A stretch of 64,000 nucleotides of DNA, taken from Membranipora membranacea (Eukaryota > Bryozoa > Gymnolaemata > Cheilostomatida > Membraniporidae). This document shows, one piece after another, positions 23,363 to 36,323 of the stretch (positions are counted from its first letter, which is position 1; the number at the start of each line of letters is the position of its first letter). The notes beneath the pieces are model-generated. The model saw only the letters and a list, made by a program, of their open reading frames with translations, ran no database searches and was not told the DNA's origin. A program made the translations under genes and the position numbers. The stretch is from contig OU612065.1 of assembly GCA_914767715.1 (NCBI GenBank), positions 32,240,001-32,304,000 on the forward strand, read 5' to 3'.

Positions 23363-24834
23363 CAACAGGCAAACTAATAGGTGTAGAAACTATGACATTG
23401 TATTTAGACAACCTCTCCCAACTCCGTTGAAATAAACTGAAAGTTTCCTTCTGGTGTCTTCTGGACTATAAAAGAGATGAGAAGCTATGATGCCACGATA
23501 AATGAAACCTAAAGATGGCAACTGCCAGCACCCTAAATGTTCACTATAAAACCTTGTGTAACCACCGCCATTAGGTATTGCCAGATCAACACAGCAAGTA
23601 GTAGCTTAAAGTAGAAGACAACACTGGCAGTTGGCCCCACTAAATCCTTATCAAGATGAAATTAACCTTCACCAGTAGGCAACATACTCAACAATAGAAA
23701 TCCATGGTATTAGCATTGGATCTGCACCACAGGGCAGTCAGTAGCCCCTCCACCCCATGGCTGCAATAAACTGAATTAAGTTGAGAAGCTCTTATAATCT
23801 CGAAGAAAATGCTTAATTTTTGTTATTGAAAGCAATCATTTATTGTTTTTGTAGATGATTTTGTTACTGAGTTGACTGTTTATATATTAAGATTGACACA
23901 TCAAAAGATAACTGCTTCGATTCTAGAAAAAACTCTTGTATACGTCATTTTTTTCTAATAGTATATCCTTTTGGAGAGTACGGGTATTTGTGTTACTGAA
24001 ACAAAATGGTGGAAGAGAGTTTGTATTTGAAATAATTAAAATTTTCAAAGTTAACATTTATTTTAACATCCAAATTTATAAGGAGTACATCATTACACAT
24101 CAAATATCAAAATATAACTTTTGTGGTTGTATGCCACTTTAAATTGCTGGTAATCCTACAAACATGGACATAACAAAAGTAAGTTACAAAATGTATGTTT
24201 GATTTCACTGAAATAGGAAAAACAGCCATATCTTATTAAACCTAAATGTTAACATTCACAAAAAATATTGTTGTAGATTGTGAAGGCAATCGAATGTCAT
24301 AATCAACAAACTTGTCATAGAGTAACATTGTACTTACAATTAATAGTGGGATAAAAAGGGTGTAGTTTTGAAGTAGTGCATCTTCTGTTGCAACCATGTA
24401 CAAAAATCTAAAAATCAAATGTGCAGACTGACCAGTCTGAGACTTTGTCAAGCAAGAACTTGTGATATTAGAAAGCAGCAAACCGATGAGCTGGCAAGCA
24501 ACCAATTCGAACCAATGAATTAAAGCTATGTTTTAGCTATTCTCTAATTTCTTCTCTTATTACACCTAAAGGTAAGGAGTATAGGCCTAAAAAAACAGGC
24601 GGGTTTTCAGGATAAATACTCTTTCCTCCTCTTAGTTACAAGTCATTGTCAGGACACATTTGCATTATCGCATGCCGATAATCGTTGTTAAGTTGGACTC
24701 GTGCATTATTCCTGCCTATACCCAGCCTATTAGTCCTCACATAGCTATTGAATAATGCCGCTAGAATTCAAATTTGATTTAAATGATTTTGCTATTATAA
24801 GTCAGACTCAGTCCCGTCATGTAACCAGCCATCT
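23363..24834. other. No gene recognised
   Basis: This is AT-rich sequence with only short, unsupported open frames (23936-24142 plus, 24242-24505 minus). No repeat family could be assigned. Confidence 0.4.
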
Positions 24835-25085
24835 GTTGACTACTGGGACTGATTCAGAATTCACTGTGATGCAACATTGTATGCCTTGAGAAGGGATCGT
24901 TGAGACATCGGAGAACATAACCCTGATAGGATGTGCTCTTCTATGTAGTGAGATCACTTCCTGTGCAGCATTTGGTATTCAGGAAAGAGACCGGTTCTAT
25001 TGTCTCGCATTCAATGTCACTGACCCTGTGGTATACGGACAGTACATAATGTATAGCAGGGGAGATGATTCACACTTCAGGTGAA
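24835..25085 (+). pseudogene. Decayed PAN/apple exon, duplicate of exon 2 of the lectin gene
   Basis: This is highly similar to 27300-27550: the tract GATAGGATGTGCTCTTCTATG continuing into GTAGTGAGATCACTTCCTGTGC is shared. A TGA interrupts the frame where the intact exon encodes HCMPEEG (here ATGCCTTGAGAAGGG), and the 3' part has shifted. No signal-peptide exon or lectin exons accompany it, so it looks like a leftover of a tandem duplication that was later cut short by the SINE at 25180. Confidence 0.75.
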
Positions 25086-25179
25086 CTGTGCAACTGGACT
25101 GGTTTGTGCCCTCAACTTTATAGATTCAGGGATCACCAGGAATTCTCATTCAAGATGGAGTCTATATTTCATCTAACTG

Positions 25180-25408
25180 ATTAAAGGTTGATTAAAATCC
25201 GATGTCTTATCACTCGCCCATCCCGAGGCATGGGCGGCGAAATATTATTGCCTTATTGGCGAGGCAGCAATATCTGCGCCAATTTGCTCTCTGTTTGCAG
25301 GCAAGTCGGAGCACACCTGGAGGACCAACTGCAGTCCATCTTCTACTGGGGATTGTGTGTTGCGTGTTGAAGTCCGGCGCTCTAACCAACTGAGCCACCT
25401 CCTACTCC
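25180..25408 (-). repeat. SINE-A copy, head partly deleted
   Basis: This shares the 3' end GGTTGATTAAAATC, the body (GCATGGGCGGCGAAATA) and the A-box end TGGCTCAGTTGGTTAGAGCG with the copy at 9018-9288. The B-box segment has been lost. Minus orientation. Confidence 0.75.
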
Positions 25409-25639
25409 TGTGTTGGACAGTATGCCTGTGAGAAATCAGACTATTAAGAATTAATTCTATGTTTGAGCAATATGATGAGGTGTGATTGTTGAACGGGTTT
25501 TCACAACAAACTGTCCACTGCGTTTTGAATGTTTGATTTTGTTCACCTATACCTGATATGCATTGACAATATGATATCAATATGATGAAATTGCACCTTA
25601 AAGTAGATCGCTTCTTCTCAAACTCATAATTTGTGAGTT

Positions 25640-26020
25640 TGTGTAACTTGTTTTCATTGTATTATCTGTAAATGCTGAAAGAGCAGCTGTCATTTTTAAT
25701 TTGGTGCCAATTTAGATCTTTAGCATCAAAAGACAAATTGTTGTCATCAGCATAAAGCATAGGGAACAGAGATTTGGTTGAATCATTAATATGAATTAGT
25801 AACACAATTGTGCCCAGAATGGAGCCTCATGGAATCGGATAGATCGTGGTTAAGAAAATTGATTAGAGAAATTTGTTTTGGATTAGCAAAGTAAGATTTA
25901 ACAAGCCTCTTTAACTTTGTTTTTTTCATCTTAAACTTTTCTCCTGCCCTTATAACATACCCTGTCATAAACCAAACAACAAAATGGATATAATCAATCA
26001 TAGTCACTGAGTTTTTTTCA
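25640..26020 (-). pseudogene. Decayed non-LTR reverse transcriptase fragment
   Basis: Reading the minus strand from about 25835, a block resembling RT motifs appears: GSILGTIV, then LIHIND, then MLYADDNNLSFDAK, which matches the G-S-x-L-G-P and YADD boxes of non-LTR retrotransposons. A stop lies just upstream in the frame. No other RT blocks could be joined confidently. Confidence 0.55.
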
Positions 26021-26745
26021 GTCAAGACGTTCTACGAACACAATAATTAGTTTGATAGGGCTAAGGGATTGGAAAAAACTGTCTATCGCAATTCATGCTA
26101 TTATTGATATTACAACTTCAACTCCCATAGAGAGGGCAGAACTCTGCAGCTGTTTCCATGTTTGTAATTGAAAATTTAAACAGATGAAATAAAATGTAGA
26201 TAAGAAACCATAAGAGGTTTTTTGATAAGAGCCCAGGAACTCAAACGGGAAACAAACAAAGACTCAACTGAGATTTAACATTGATCCAAAGGTGAACATT
26301 CAACTCAGAAATAAAAGGAGATCCGATTATCCTTTTTAAACTGCTGATCACAATAGTTAGAACTGGCTCTCAACTTAGCATCCAAGTTGGGAGACCAAAA
26401 AAGGCAATCGGACAGCTTACTAAATTTCAGATGAACAAACCGACTCATGAATTTATTACTGATCCGCTCATTGAAGATAACTAAATAGTTTTCCTGAATA
26501 GCTGCCCATCAACAGATTTTGACAGCTTTTTATCTCCATTTTTTCTAAACCATACGGAAATTGCATCCAAAATGATATATGTCAATGTGTCCTAGTTCTA
26601 AACTTCAAATAACAAAGTAACCTTACACCCGAATCGATATCTGATGGCATTCTTTTTTATTATAACAGTAGTGTCACCATTTTCGAAAGTTGGTAGTCTT
26701 CATAATTGGCACCTTTAAACCACAAGCCTCACCAAATCTAGAGAA

Positions 26746-28416
26746 ATGAGATTACTAATATTTTTCAACTTGATGGTTGTGTATCTGTTATTAGAGGTAT
26801 GTTTCTTGAAAAACTTTAAAGTTGTAAACAGCTATTTTTATTCAAAATAATGATTCGGTTTGCCTTGTTTTAAAAAACAAACTCTTGCAAAAAATGAAAG
26901 CTAAGTAATGTTTTGTAAATTGTTTATGTAGAAGGCTCGATTCTGCCTTGAAATGGTGTTCAGGTTATTGCAGGTCCATCCTTTTGTTCCATGAGAAGAA
27001 ATTCCCTTATATGCGAGTTTCGACTATAAAAAAGTTTAGTTGTTTAGCACGTTACAGTGAGCTAATTGACACAAATGGTCACTAGTTGCCTCTGATGCTG
27101 AAATCTGTCTTGTGTGTTGTCGATCTTGGTTTGACTTGTCTGTCCGCAATTATTGAAGAGAAAACTTCCAAACAACTTTGTCACATTGTGTCATTGAATC
27201 ATCAATACTAATACCAGGGGGTTCCGACCACCCACTGCATAGGACCCCTATTCTTTGACCAACTTTATTGCTCTTCCTACGCAGCCTCAGTGTCGCCATG
27301 CATCCAGCCAGCTGTTGACTACTGTGACAGAATCAGTATTCACTGTGACACAACATTGTATGCCTGAAGAAGGGATCGTTGGGACATCGGAGAATATGAC
27401 CCTGATAGGATGTGCTCTTCTATGTAGTGAGATCACTTCCTGTGCAGCTTTTGGGTTTCAGCCAAGAAATCAGTTTTGTCGCCTTGGATTCAATGTTACC
27501 GACCATGTGGTATACAGCACACACTGTATAGCAGATGAAATAATTTATACCTCAGGTAAAGATTGCCCCCATGTGAATACGCTCATTTTCTAAAATCTAA
27601 AACCAATTTTTTAATGTTCATGAATTGCTTTATAATGGTTTCACTTACGAAAGAAACTAGAAGAAAATTCAGTTTTCAGGAAAATTTTCTTAGACTAATA
27701 AGTTGCCAGTCTTTGAGAGATATTTGACTCACCAAAAAAGGCAACTTTGCTGATTAATTGTTGTCTTGTTCCAGTCGATGCACAAATAACAGAATGTGAT
27801 GTTGAAGATGGTTGGCACTTTAACTCGGTGAGGAACGCATGCATTAAAATCTTTTCAATGCTATCAAGAGCACTCGCTCAAACCAACTGTGAGCATCAAG
27901 CGAGCTCATTGGCTGTGTGGGACACCGACAAGTCAAAAGATGTTTATCGAGAGCTATTTGGAAACATAACAGGTAATATCTGACTGATATCATTGTAATA
28001 CAGTATTTTCAGTCTCATACAAATGTTATATAGATATAGTATAATATATCATGTCACACATGGTACAAAGCAAAGGTCTAAAAATGGTTAAACTGGAAAT
28101 CTGATTGGATTGATTGCGTATATCTCACGGTCATCCTTATCACTAACTGGCCTCCTCATCCGTATTATTCTGTTGAAAATCAGAGTGGAGTGGTAATGAC
28201 GGAGGTGTATGGACTGGAGCAAGATTGATGGAGATCAGTGGAAAATGGGCGTGGAGTACTAGGGAGGAAGTAGCAGATGAATTATGGCAACCGAATCAAC
28301 CAGATGGACGTGGTGATTGTGCACAGTTGAACAAAGCCAGGGTAGACCTAGACTATTCATTCAAGATGGATGACATACCATGTAATCTTCTAAGGCAGTA
28401 TGTGTGTGAGAAATGA
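26746..28416 (+). CDS. Secreted PAN/apple + C-type lectin domain protein
   Basis: Four exons: 26746-26796 (signal peptide MRLLIFFNLMVVYLLLE), 27285-27555, 27775-27972 and 28184-28416. All have AG/GT borders and fitting phases (0, 1, 1). They total 753 nt, or 250 residues plus TGA. Residues 18-107 form a PAN/apple-like module with cysteines in QHCMPE, GCALLCSEITSCAAFGF and FCRLGF. Residues about 108-250 form a C-type lectin domain: CDVEDGWHFNSVRNAC, TNCEHQASSLA, GVWTGARL, GKWAWS, WQPNQPDGRGDC, IPC and YVCEK. The QPD motif is the galactose-type calcium site in known lectins. The usual WND is replaced by MDD, so sugar binding is uncertain. There is no membrane segment, so it is probably secreted into body fluid. 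A poly(A) signal AATAAA lies at 28591. A decayed copy of exon 2 lies upstream at 24835. Confidence 0.82.
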
Positions 28417-29985
28417 GGATATTTAAAATTACAGTATAATAATTTGTTATTATTCGTTCAATGTTGGTAATGTGAGATTCAATCATGAGTCCATCACGAT
28501 ATTCTCCCAGCTGGATGATGTATGTTTCGTTTTTTCACAAAAGTTTGATATAGTCAAAAGTCATTCATTTGAAATTGAATTTGATCTTGAAATAAAGTAC
28601 AGGCTGTCTGTTTCAAGCTATCACCTACTTATAACATGTGAATTTATATTGTGGTTTTTATTTAAAATGATAGATAAACAGTTTATTTTATAATGTAGCG
28701 AATCCCGGTTAGCATTGACAGCGTAGTAAATTTTTGAATGGTAGCTTTTTCTGTGTGCTGGTGTGAAAACAGTGAACTATAAACTTGTTGTACTGTAATC
28801 ATGACAAAAATACAATTATTATATGTGTGCCACGTTCAATATTACGATGACAATTGAGATTCCACATACTTTGAAAAGTCGTCTAATAGAAATGAATACG
28901 GTGTAATATCGTGAACTGTGCCCTGTGCGAAAACAACCCTGGAACACTTTACAATATTGTAAACTGTCCCGGGGAAACTTTTCAATAGCAACAGGACAAT
29001 TGTAAGTTGTCCCTCCTAACGTAAAATGTCCCCCCCCCCATTGCTAAGTGTCCCCCTATTGTCGACTATGCCATCTCAAGTGTCAAGAGCCTCCTTTTTG
29101 TGAAGTTCTGATAGATCTAGTTTTCACGCACACTAAGTCGTTCTATGAAGCTCTTATCATTGAAAAAGGTCTAATTCGTGATGAAAGATGCACTGGGCCA
29201 ACAGTGAAAAGGTGTGTGCTTTGCACAGTGCAGAACACACCATCCTTATAGTGCCTTGCCAACAGCTAGATTCTCATAAGTAAAACCAATTTTTCAGAGT
29301 GATGCTTTGACCCTTTAATGAGGATTCACCCTCTCAGGCAGATGGCACAACAAACCAAATAGTGACAATGTGATGTTACAATAGAAATTTTATGGTGATG
29401 AAGATGTTACATAATGCGTACCATAAACTCTGTCTGACACTGATTAAACCCCAAATCCTGATGTCAATACAGATAACAAAGGTAATATAATGTTCGTGAA
29501 TGATGTTTTTGCTAGCCCAGTGCCGCAAAGTCCTAACTGATGGTTTTCAAACTGATATAATTTGTCTTTTGTGTTTCGAATGTTATATATGCTACATTTG
29601 AGCTGTTGGTAATCCGAAGCTTGATAAGACTTGCCAACATAATGATTTTTATCTTTTCCTTTGCATTATATTATTGATGATATTATATAATTGAGAAATA
29701 TACTTTAGAAAACACCTATAAAAACAATTGGTTGCAGAAAAGATGTATCACTGGTCAAGTGGGAGATAGCGCTTTTAACTTCCATTTAGGTTCACTTCTG
29801 AACTTACAGTTGAAGGATGCATGTCATGAAAACAACTGATTTGATTATGGATGACAAAATAATCAATATGTTTCCATATGTCTACGTGACGTCGGTTTAA
29901 GGGCCAATCGATACATGATACTAGCATTAAGGTTAATTTCTGTTTGCATTGGTACTACATTTGAATTCAATAAAATATTAATTGT
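28417..29985. other. 3' flank of the lectin gene and intergenic sequence
   Basis: The 3' UTR probably ends after the AATAAA at 28591. At 28915-29060 a degenerate series of short phrases (GTAAACTGTCCC, GTAAGTTGTCCC, GTAAAATGTCCCC, CTAAGTGTCCCCC) includes a poly-C run. No gene is seen. Confidence 0.45.
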
Positions 29986-29991
29986 TGGTAA

Positions 29992-30075
29992 AAGGTGGCG
30001 TAGATGAATAGAAAGCGCGCACAGGAAAATGCAGGAGGCCCGGGTTCAATTCAAGGCTGCGGCCGATCGACAGAG
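29992..30075 (+). repeat. tRNA-like SINE head
   Basis: GGTGGCGTAGATGAATAGAAAGCGC resembles a tRNA 5' half with an A box, and CGGGTTCAATTC resembles a B box. No tRNA acceptor stem closes it, so it is probably a degenerate SINE start. Confidence 0.4.
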
Positions 30076-30399
30076 ATTTCTCATCATGGAAATCGTTAGC
30101 ATTCATCATTTGACATGGGATTCGACCACCCATTCGAAGCATGGGATCATAGTGATTATCGTCTTGTTTGCAAAATGATCCATTGATTCATTCATATATC
30201 CTTACAAAAAGCATTTTCATCAAAAATGCTTCTTGTTCCCTATAACAGACATTTTGTTCAGTCAATCAGAACACAATAATAGAGTATCCTAATCACATAC
30301 TTTCAATCAAACTTCAGTATTACATAGGACTCTGGATATATGGTAAGTATATAAAACTCACGTCCCTGTGATACCATGTGAGAAACCATGATGTTGCTT

Positions 30400-30565
30400 G
30401 GTTTTTTTTTCGCTCGGTATCGGTACAGGTCTAGGGACTGGATCCTCATGGGGCACAGGAGCAGTTGAGGTCGAATGCTCTTCCTGACACCACCGTGACC
30501 ACCGCCGAACACTGGACCGTTCGATTGAGACCCATGCCTTACCCATTGCGCCACGGCTGCTCATA
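30400..30565 (-). repeat. tRNA-derived SINE with conserved core
   Basis: On the minus strand the element starts with GTGGCGCAATGGGTAAGGC (A box). It passes through the core GGTGTCAGGAAGAGCATTCG and ends in an A-rich tail after CGATACCGAGCG. The same core, GGTGTCAGGAAGGACATTC, occurs in both palindrome arms at about 49510 and 60430, so it belongs to a multi-copy family. Confidence 0.65.
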
Positions 30566-30589
30566 TATGGTAAGTATATGGTAAGTATA

Positions 30590-30695
30590 TGGTTGATTAA
30601 AATCATATGCCACATCCCGGAGCATGTGCGGCGGAATGTTGGTTGCCTTAACTACAAGGCCGCAATTTCTGTGCAAGGTTGCTCTCTGTTGCTCT
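30590..30695 (-). repeat. SINE-A 3' fragment
   Basis: GGTTGATTAAAATC followed by CACATCCCGGAGCATG matches the 3' part of SINE-A at 9018. It abuts the other SINE at 30400-30565. Confidence 0.6.
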
Positions 30696-30699
30696 CTTT

Positions 30700-32905
30700 A
30701 TAATATATATACTTTTTTTTATTGTCAATCTACAATCATCTTTAGGAATGTTTTTCATGCAGTGACAGAATAAATAACTTAAACAATAAGGAAAAGCGGA
30801 GAGAAAATGAAAAAAAATACACTAGTAATAAAAATTAATATGATTTAAATTGCTTTGATAGTTGATGTTTAAAATGAATAAGTTTGTTTGCTGAGTGTAT
30901 CTGAATTAGTAAAGAAATAAAGGTTGTAGTGATTTTTTGTCTTAATTGATCGCTGTAATAATGTAATAAATGTTTGTCTCTAAAAAAAGTTTTAGAGCTG
31001 TTATGTATTACAGTTTTGTTATTATTCTTTAGTAGTTTAACTTTGTAAATATGTCAAAGTCTTTTATGTTAGCTATTACTGTATTGGCCTGGCTCTGGCC
31101 TTCCCAGAGCATGTGTACCAGCTCTTACCTTGCGATTTTTGGTCCAGGTATGTGCTGATAGTTGGAGTGAGTTTTTGCAACACTGATGACAATCTAAATG
31201 GCGCATGTCAGGAGTAGTAGCAGCAAGCAAGCATTTACTGTAGCCACAGTCATACACTCTCCAGCAACACCAAATAGCTGCGAAGGCATATTTGTTCATG
31301 CAGCTAGATCCTATCACTTTCCTTCTCACAATGAGTGCCCACATACTTTATACAACTTAATAAACTTGCTAGTAAAGTGAGCTTATCTAACTTAGCTATT
31401 TATAACTTTCTAGGAAGAGTGAGTAATAAAACTCAACTGCCTGAATGTCCCCTTCCATTGTATAAAATATTAGATAATATCGTGTTAAACGCTGTTACTG
31501 ATTCATTCCGGGCTGGTGGTAGGAGGTCATGACCTTAGAGATCAAGATGGGTATTATATTGTTGCCTAGTCCTCATATTTGACTATTGAATTTGCCTTAC
31601 TTGTGTTTTTGATGTCAGTTGATGGCCCTGCTAGCGGCAGGAGATGAAAAGACATACAACTTTTCGATTATACTTTGGCACTGATCAATCAATCTGTATT
31701 TATTGTCGCTGTAAATCTTCTGGCTGCAGTCTAAATGTGTTAAGACTGATCTAAGATGATATGCAGCCCTCCTCTTGAAGTTTAAATTATCTTAGACTGT
31801 TCTGAATTGATCGGCCTACACGGGGCTGGATGGATGTGTACTATCGTGGTCATGAACCCGCTACCTGGCGCCAACTTATTTATACTAGTGTCCTCTGAGT
31901 TTTTTAGTGTTGATTTTGCTTGCGAGGTATTGTGCAATTATTCTATTTAATGCTGTTATTTTCTGATTTTCAGTTATTATCTTGCAAGGTGTCAATATGT
32001 GATTTCTTTTATTTGGCTTCTCCTGTCATATTCATTATTTGCCTGTCTTTAATATGGCATTTTTTGTCAGGCTGAAAGTTAATTTGAGTTTGCCTTGCTG
32101 TCATAACACTGTTGATGTGTTTTTGGTGTGTCATGCCATAGATTTTGATTTGTTGATTTAGGATATAGAAAAAAATGTTAATCCTATTTGTAATTTTCTC
32201 ATCATTGTGCAATCGGTTTGGTATCCCATTTTTACAACACTTGTTTACTATTGTCTCACGTACCTAGAGTTTTTGTGACACTGAACTAATGCATGGATAG
32301 ATTATTGCTATATGCCTCACTTTTATCAATCCCTATCGTTGCTTATATATCACAAGTATAGTGCCCCTCATTGTGTAATATGTGTCTAAATAAATCTCAA
32401 CAATGATGCGGTGATGGTTTAGTCTGAACACATCGCCGTGAACATAACGCCTGAGTCTAACATTTTTAGACTTTATACGGTTGGGGGTGGGGTTAGATGG
32501 TGATCTAACTGATTATTATTGAATTCAGAAAGTAGTACTCTGAGATTATGTCATTTTCCAGGTTTGAACATATTCTGTGACTAAAGTCTGGTCCACATTA
32601 AGTTATGTAATATAATGCTTGTATATCTCATATCTATAATGTCAAAGTCTTTGAGTTTTGTTTAATTTTGTATATTCAAATTCGTAAATGTTATAATATC
32701 TGAAATTAGTTGGTAGTTTGGTGTCTTGCGACCTGAATTCACCCTTAGACATTATTTCTCTGTTTTGGATAAAGCAATGGCAAAAATAGATACTTTTTGG
32801 AAAGCCTATTCAGTTGAATAAAATTTTCGAGTTCACTGAAGAACATTATTGAATTCACGGAAGAACATTGATTGAATTTACTGAACAACATTATTAAATC
32901 CACTT
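30700..32905. other. No gene recognised
   Basis: This is AT-rich sequence with short open frames only. The minus-strand frame 31069-31344 is cysteine-rich but has no recognisable domain or splice support. The TTTATTGTC tracts near 30718 and 31695 may be retrotransposon 3' debris. Confidence 0.35.
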
Positions 32906-32907
32906 AA

Positions 32908-33178
32908 AAATATTCTGAGCTCCACTGTCACTTGGTCAGAGGTAAAGTAATGAAAGGAAAGTTATGACCTTTGCACCTCAATATGTATGTAGTTGGTTAG
33001 CCAATCAGGACCACATACCAGCCTTCAAGGTAAGTTTTTAGACATTAGTCTACATGGACTGTGCTCCATTACATACACGCAAATCAGGAGTGGGGGAGGC
33101 CTGTGAATCAAGGAGGGCCAATTCCAAAATATACAACAATTTAAATCCAAAAGATCCATTTTGCAAAATGTTAATTAT
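32908..33178 (+). repeat. Dispersed 265-bp repeat, copy 3 of 3
   Basis: Same block as 13665-13935 and 22345-22610, here more diverged (for example AAGTAATGAAAGGAAAG). Confidence 0.8.
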
Positions 33179-35566
33179 TATACCAGCGTGAACCAACACC
33201 AACTAAAAATTATCATCACTCAACTGTGCATAAACATGAACATTTGCACTAGTACTTTTATGAAAAGCAACTTACCACAGGGTGGCAGCCCTAGCAAAAT
33301 GTGGCACTTTTGGATGGATAAGGTTTGTCAGTTGTTTATTGTAAAGTTTTTCATGCTGATCGAATCGGTAAAATTGTACCTTACACTAAGTTGCACAATA
33401 GGCTGCTAGATGCCAAAAACGCTGCCGATAATAGGGAAAGTGATCAAAAACGATGATATGGTTTCAAAACATCCAAAATCTAAAAGAGCATGTCATATTT
33501 AGAAGATCTACAACTTTACATGGGTTGTAGGGAAGTGATTGCATATTTAAAGCATTACTTTGAGGCTGCTATTTTGTTTCACATCTTATTCTCAATATTT
33601 CATTCTATCATGTGTTGTGATATGATGCGATTTCTACAACAAGAATTATTCAGACTTGTGTTGACACTCATGTGATTGCTCTTAGTTTACGTAGCGTAGC
33701 GTGTTTGGAAGGAGTCAATTCTGCCAATAGCCATAAGCCTTATTATTAACAGCAAATATTGTGAAACAATGAATGGCATAACATCCATTGTGCCTGGCCC
33801 TTACGGCTTCACTACTCTTAGGATCTTTTCGGCCCCTCTGCTTGCGTTCCAGTAATAGTTCACACGTTTTACATCACCTGCAGCATTGGTTGTCATGTGT
33901 GGAATTGCATTAGTTGTAATTTGATTAAACTGAACATTGTATCTTACGACTTGCAATTATAGCAATCAGGTGAAAATAATGATAACCTGGCAGTAACACA
34001 GGCAGTGAGTTTGTCATGTGCATTATGTAATGGACACAAAGTTATGTGTCATGAAAAGATATTTTAATGCTTATCCTGTTAGTTTTGATGTCACTGTGTA
34101 TTTCATTATTGTTGTTGTGGCATAACAGGTGTTAATAAAATCCCAAAATTATTAGAAATTGTCTCCTCTTGCTTTAGTGAGTTGACATTTATTCGGTAAT
34201 CCCAATACTGTACAGCTCCTCCCCCCACCATCTCAAAGAATACAGAATGAATATAAGAAATAACGGATCTCCATCATACACCCATCTCTGATTCAAACAA
34301 AGGAGTAGTGATTGCTGAAAGCACATACTGGTTGATGGTCTGGTTGCCTTTGAGCCTTAAATTGAATCGGGCTTTACTATTAGCAATAGCACGTGGTATT
34401 TTCAGTTTTTGGTGTAATGCTCTGAACATATATGAGGATATGCTTCAAATTTTTGCCTTCGTTTATGTCCAGCCATAAATCATTCCATGGTGAGCCATTA
34501 GGAGACAAACCACTTGTAAAAACAGAAATTAGTGACATTAATTGGGATTCTGTTGTTGGTAGATTGAACTTTGGCAAGCTAAGCTCATACCACCCTGGTG
34601 TAGCTCACTGCTGTTTTATTCACGGAAATAAAGGCAGCTAGGGCAGGTGCATTAAAGCCTTGCTAGTCAGAGTAAGAGCACTCATAATATTAAAGGTGGT
34701 TTCATTTGTCTAACATGAGCTGGTAAATATCTCTCTGCAGTTGCAATAATCTTAGATAATGAATCTCTAGCTATTGCTGCTCAGGGTTACTCGAACTTTT
34801 AGCCTGACTTTGGAGGCCATTTTTTAGCTGGTCACGAGGTAATCAGGGCCTATATAGACCCCAGGGTTCAATGACCCTTATAAAATACCCATAACCCTTT
34901 TGTTTGAGCTGCTTTTTGACTTGAATTTTAAATGTATTGACTCTTTTGATACAATGCGGCTTGGAATAACTATTGCTTAATTGGCAGGTCACACTCCTTG
35001 TTCACTGAGTAAGTTTTTTGTGTGATGAATATTGTTTTTAATTTATGATGAATGGCCAGCATTCCGTTTCCTAAGGTCATTGACTTGTTTATTCTAGAAT
35101 ATGGAATTTTCAAAGTGCAGGGTTCCATCAGGTGAATAAGTCAGGTGAAGTATGTATACATGCATTCTGTTCATGCCCTGTGTCATTGTGACACATAACT
35201 TTGCGACGAGGAGGTTTTTAAAAGTTCAAAGGTAAGAGCGATCCACAACTTTTTTTGAAATTAGACGTTATGGTTTGATCAGTTCTTTAGCTTCATTTTC
35301 ATGAGTTTGACAAACTAAATGTGACATATAAAAGATAGCACATTATCGCAAAAATTTAAAGCGAGCAATTGTGTAACTGTATTGCACATTACAATCTCAG
35401 CATCAGCCTGTCCTAATGTTATAAGTTATACACTGGTATTCCTCATATAAAGACGTGTTTTTGGTGCTTAGCTGAAATGGCAAATTTTACAATAATCTAA
35501 CTCTGAGAATACAGAGACCATTTGAATATCAGCACTGCATGGCAATACATATCATGTATGTTGCAG
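33179..35566. other. Upstream region of the OATP pseudogene
   Basis: No gene is seen. The part from about 33930 to 34060 reappears inverted at 63890-64000, so the inverted duplication reaches at least this far left. The promoter of the transporter gene should lie in this stretch, but no clear element was found. Confidence 0.45.
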
Positions 35567-36323
35567 AGAAGGATGGGTATTGATAACATCAGCTTAGAAA
35601 GAGTACAAACAGAAATAACTATGAGTAATCCTGATTTAGCTGTAACAAAGAGCACCGATGACCTGGTCAACAATGACGAGACAGAACAGACAGACACAAG
35701 ATGTGGATACACATAATCTTGTAAACCAGCGTGTCTACAAAAGTTTGCAAATCCAAAAGCTTTCATGGTGCTAGCATTTACCTTCCTGGTGATCCAAGGT
35801 AAGCGTTGCTATCATATAATGTTGAGGTTCGTACCAAGTTGAGAAAGATACTTGATGTTTTACTCTCTGGATGATTTGGGATAAGAAAGTGAGAAAAAAG
35901 TATCTTCAGCATTTTGAACCATCCTCAAGTTGTTATATATTACTTTTATTGTCAGCAATAATGCTTTATTCCTATGTTTTTCACGATATGACATAAGTTG
36001 ATATTCCCTTTGCATCCAACCAATGAAGTCCCTCTTGGAGGTTCGTTGGTCCAACTTTTACCATCTAATACAATCCAATGAATCTTTTTCAGGGTTTGCT
36101 ATAAATGGAGTAAATAATGTGAATATCCCTTCGTACGAACGGCAATTTCAACTGACTAGTGCTCAATCCAGTCTCATCGCCAGCATCAAAGATGTCAGTG
36201 CTGGAGTATTGGTGAGTACCTCAACCCAACTAACTACTTCTCTTGTTCATTGATTCACCAGAAGTGAAGAGAAGTAAAATTGTAATACATGTTGGTAATT
36301 ATTTGTTTTTTCAAGGTTGATTA

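Noticed and set aside
31069-31344. Cysteine- and histidine-rich minus-strand ORF as a retroelement gag knuckle
   Set aside because: The spacing does not fit a CCHC knuckle and no other retroelement domain is nearby.
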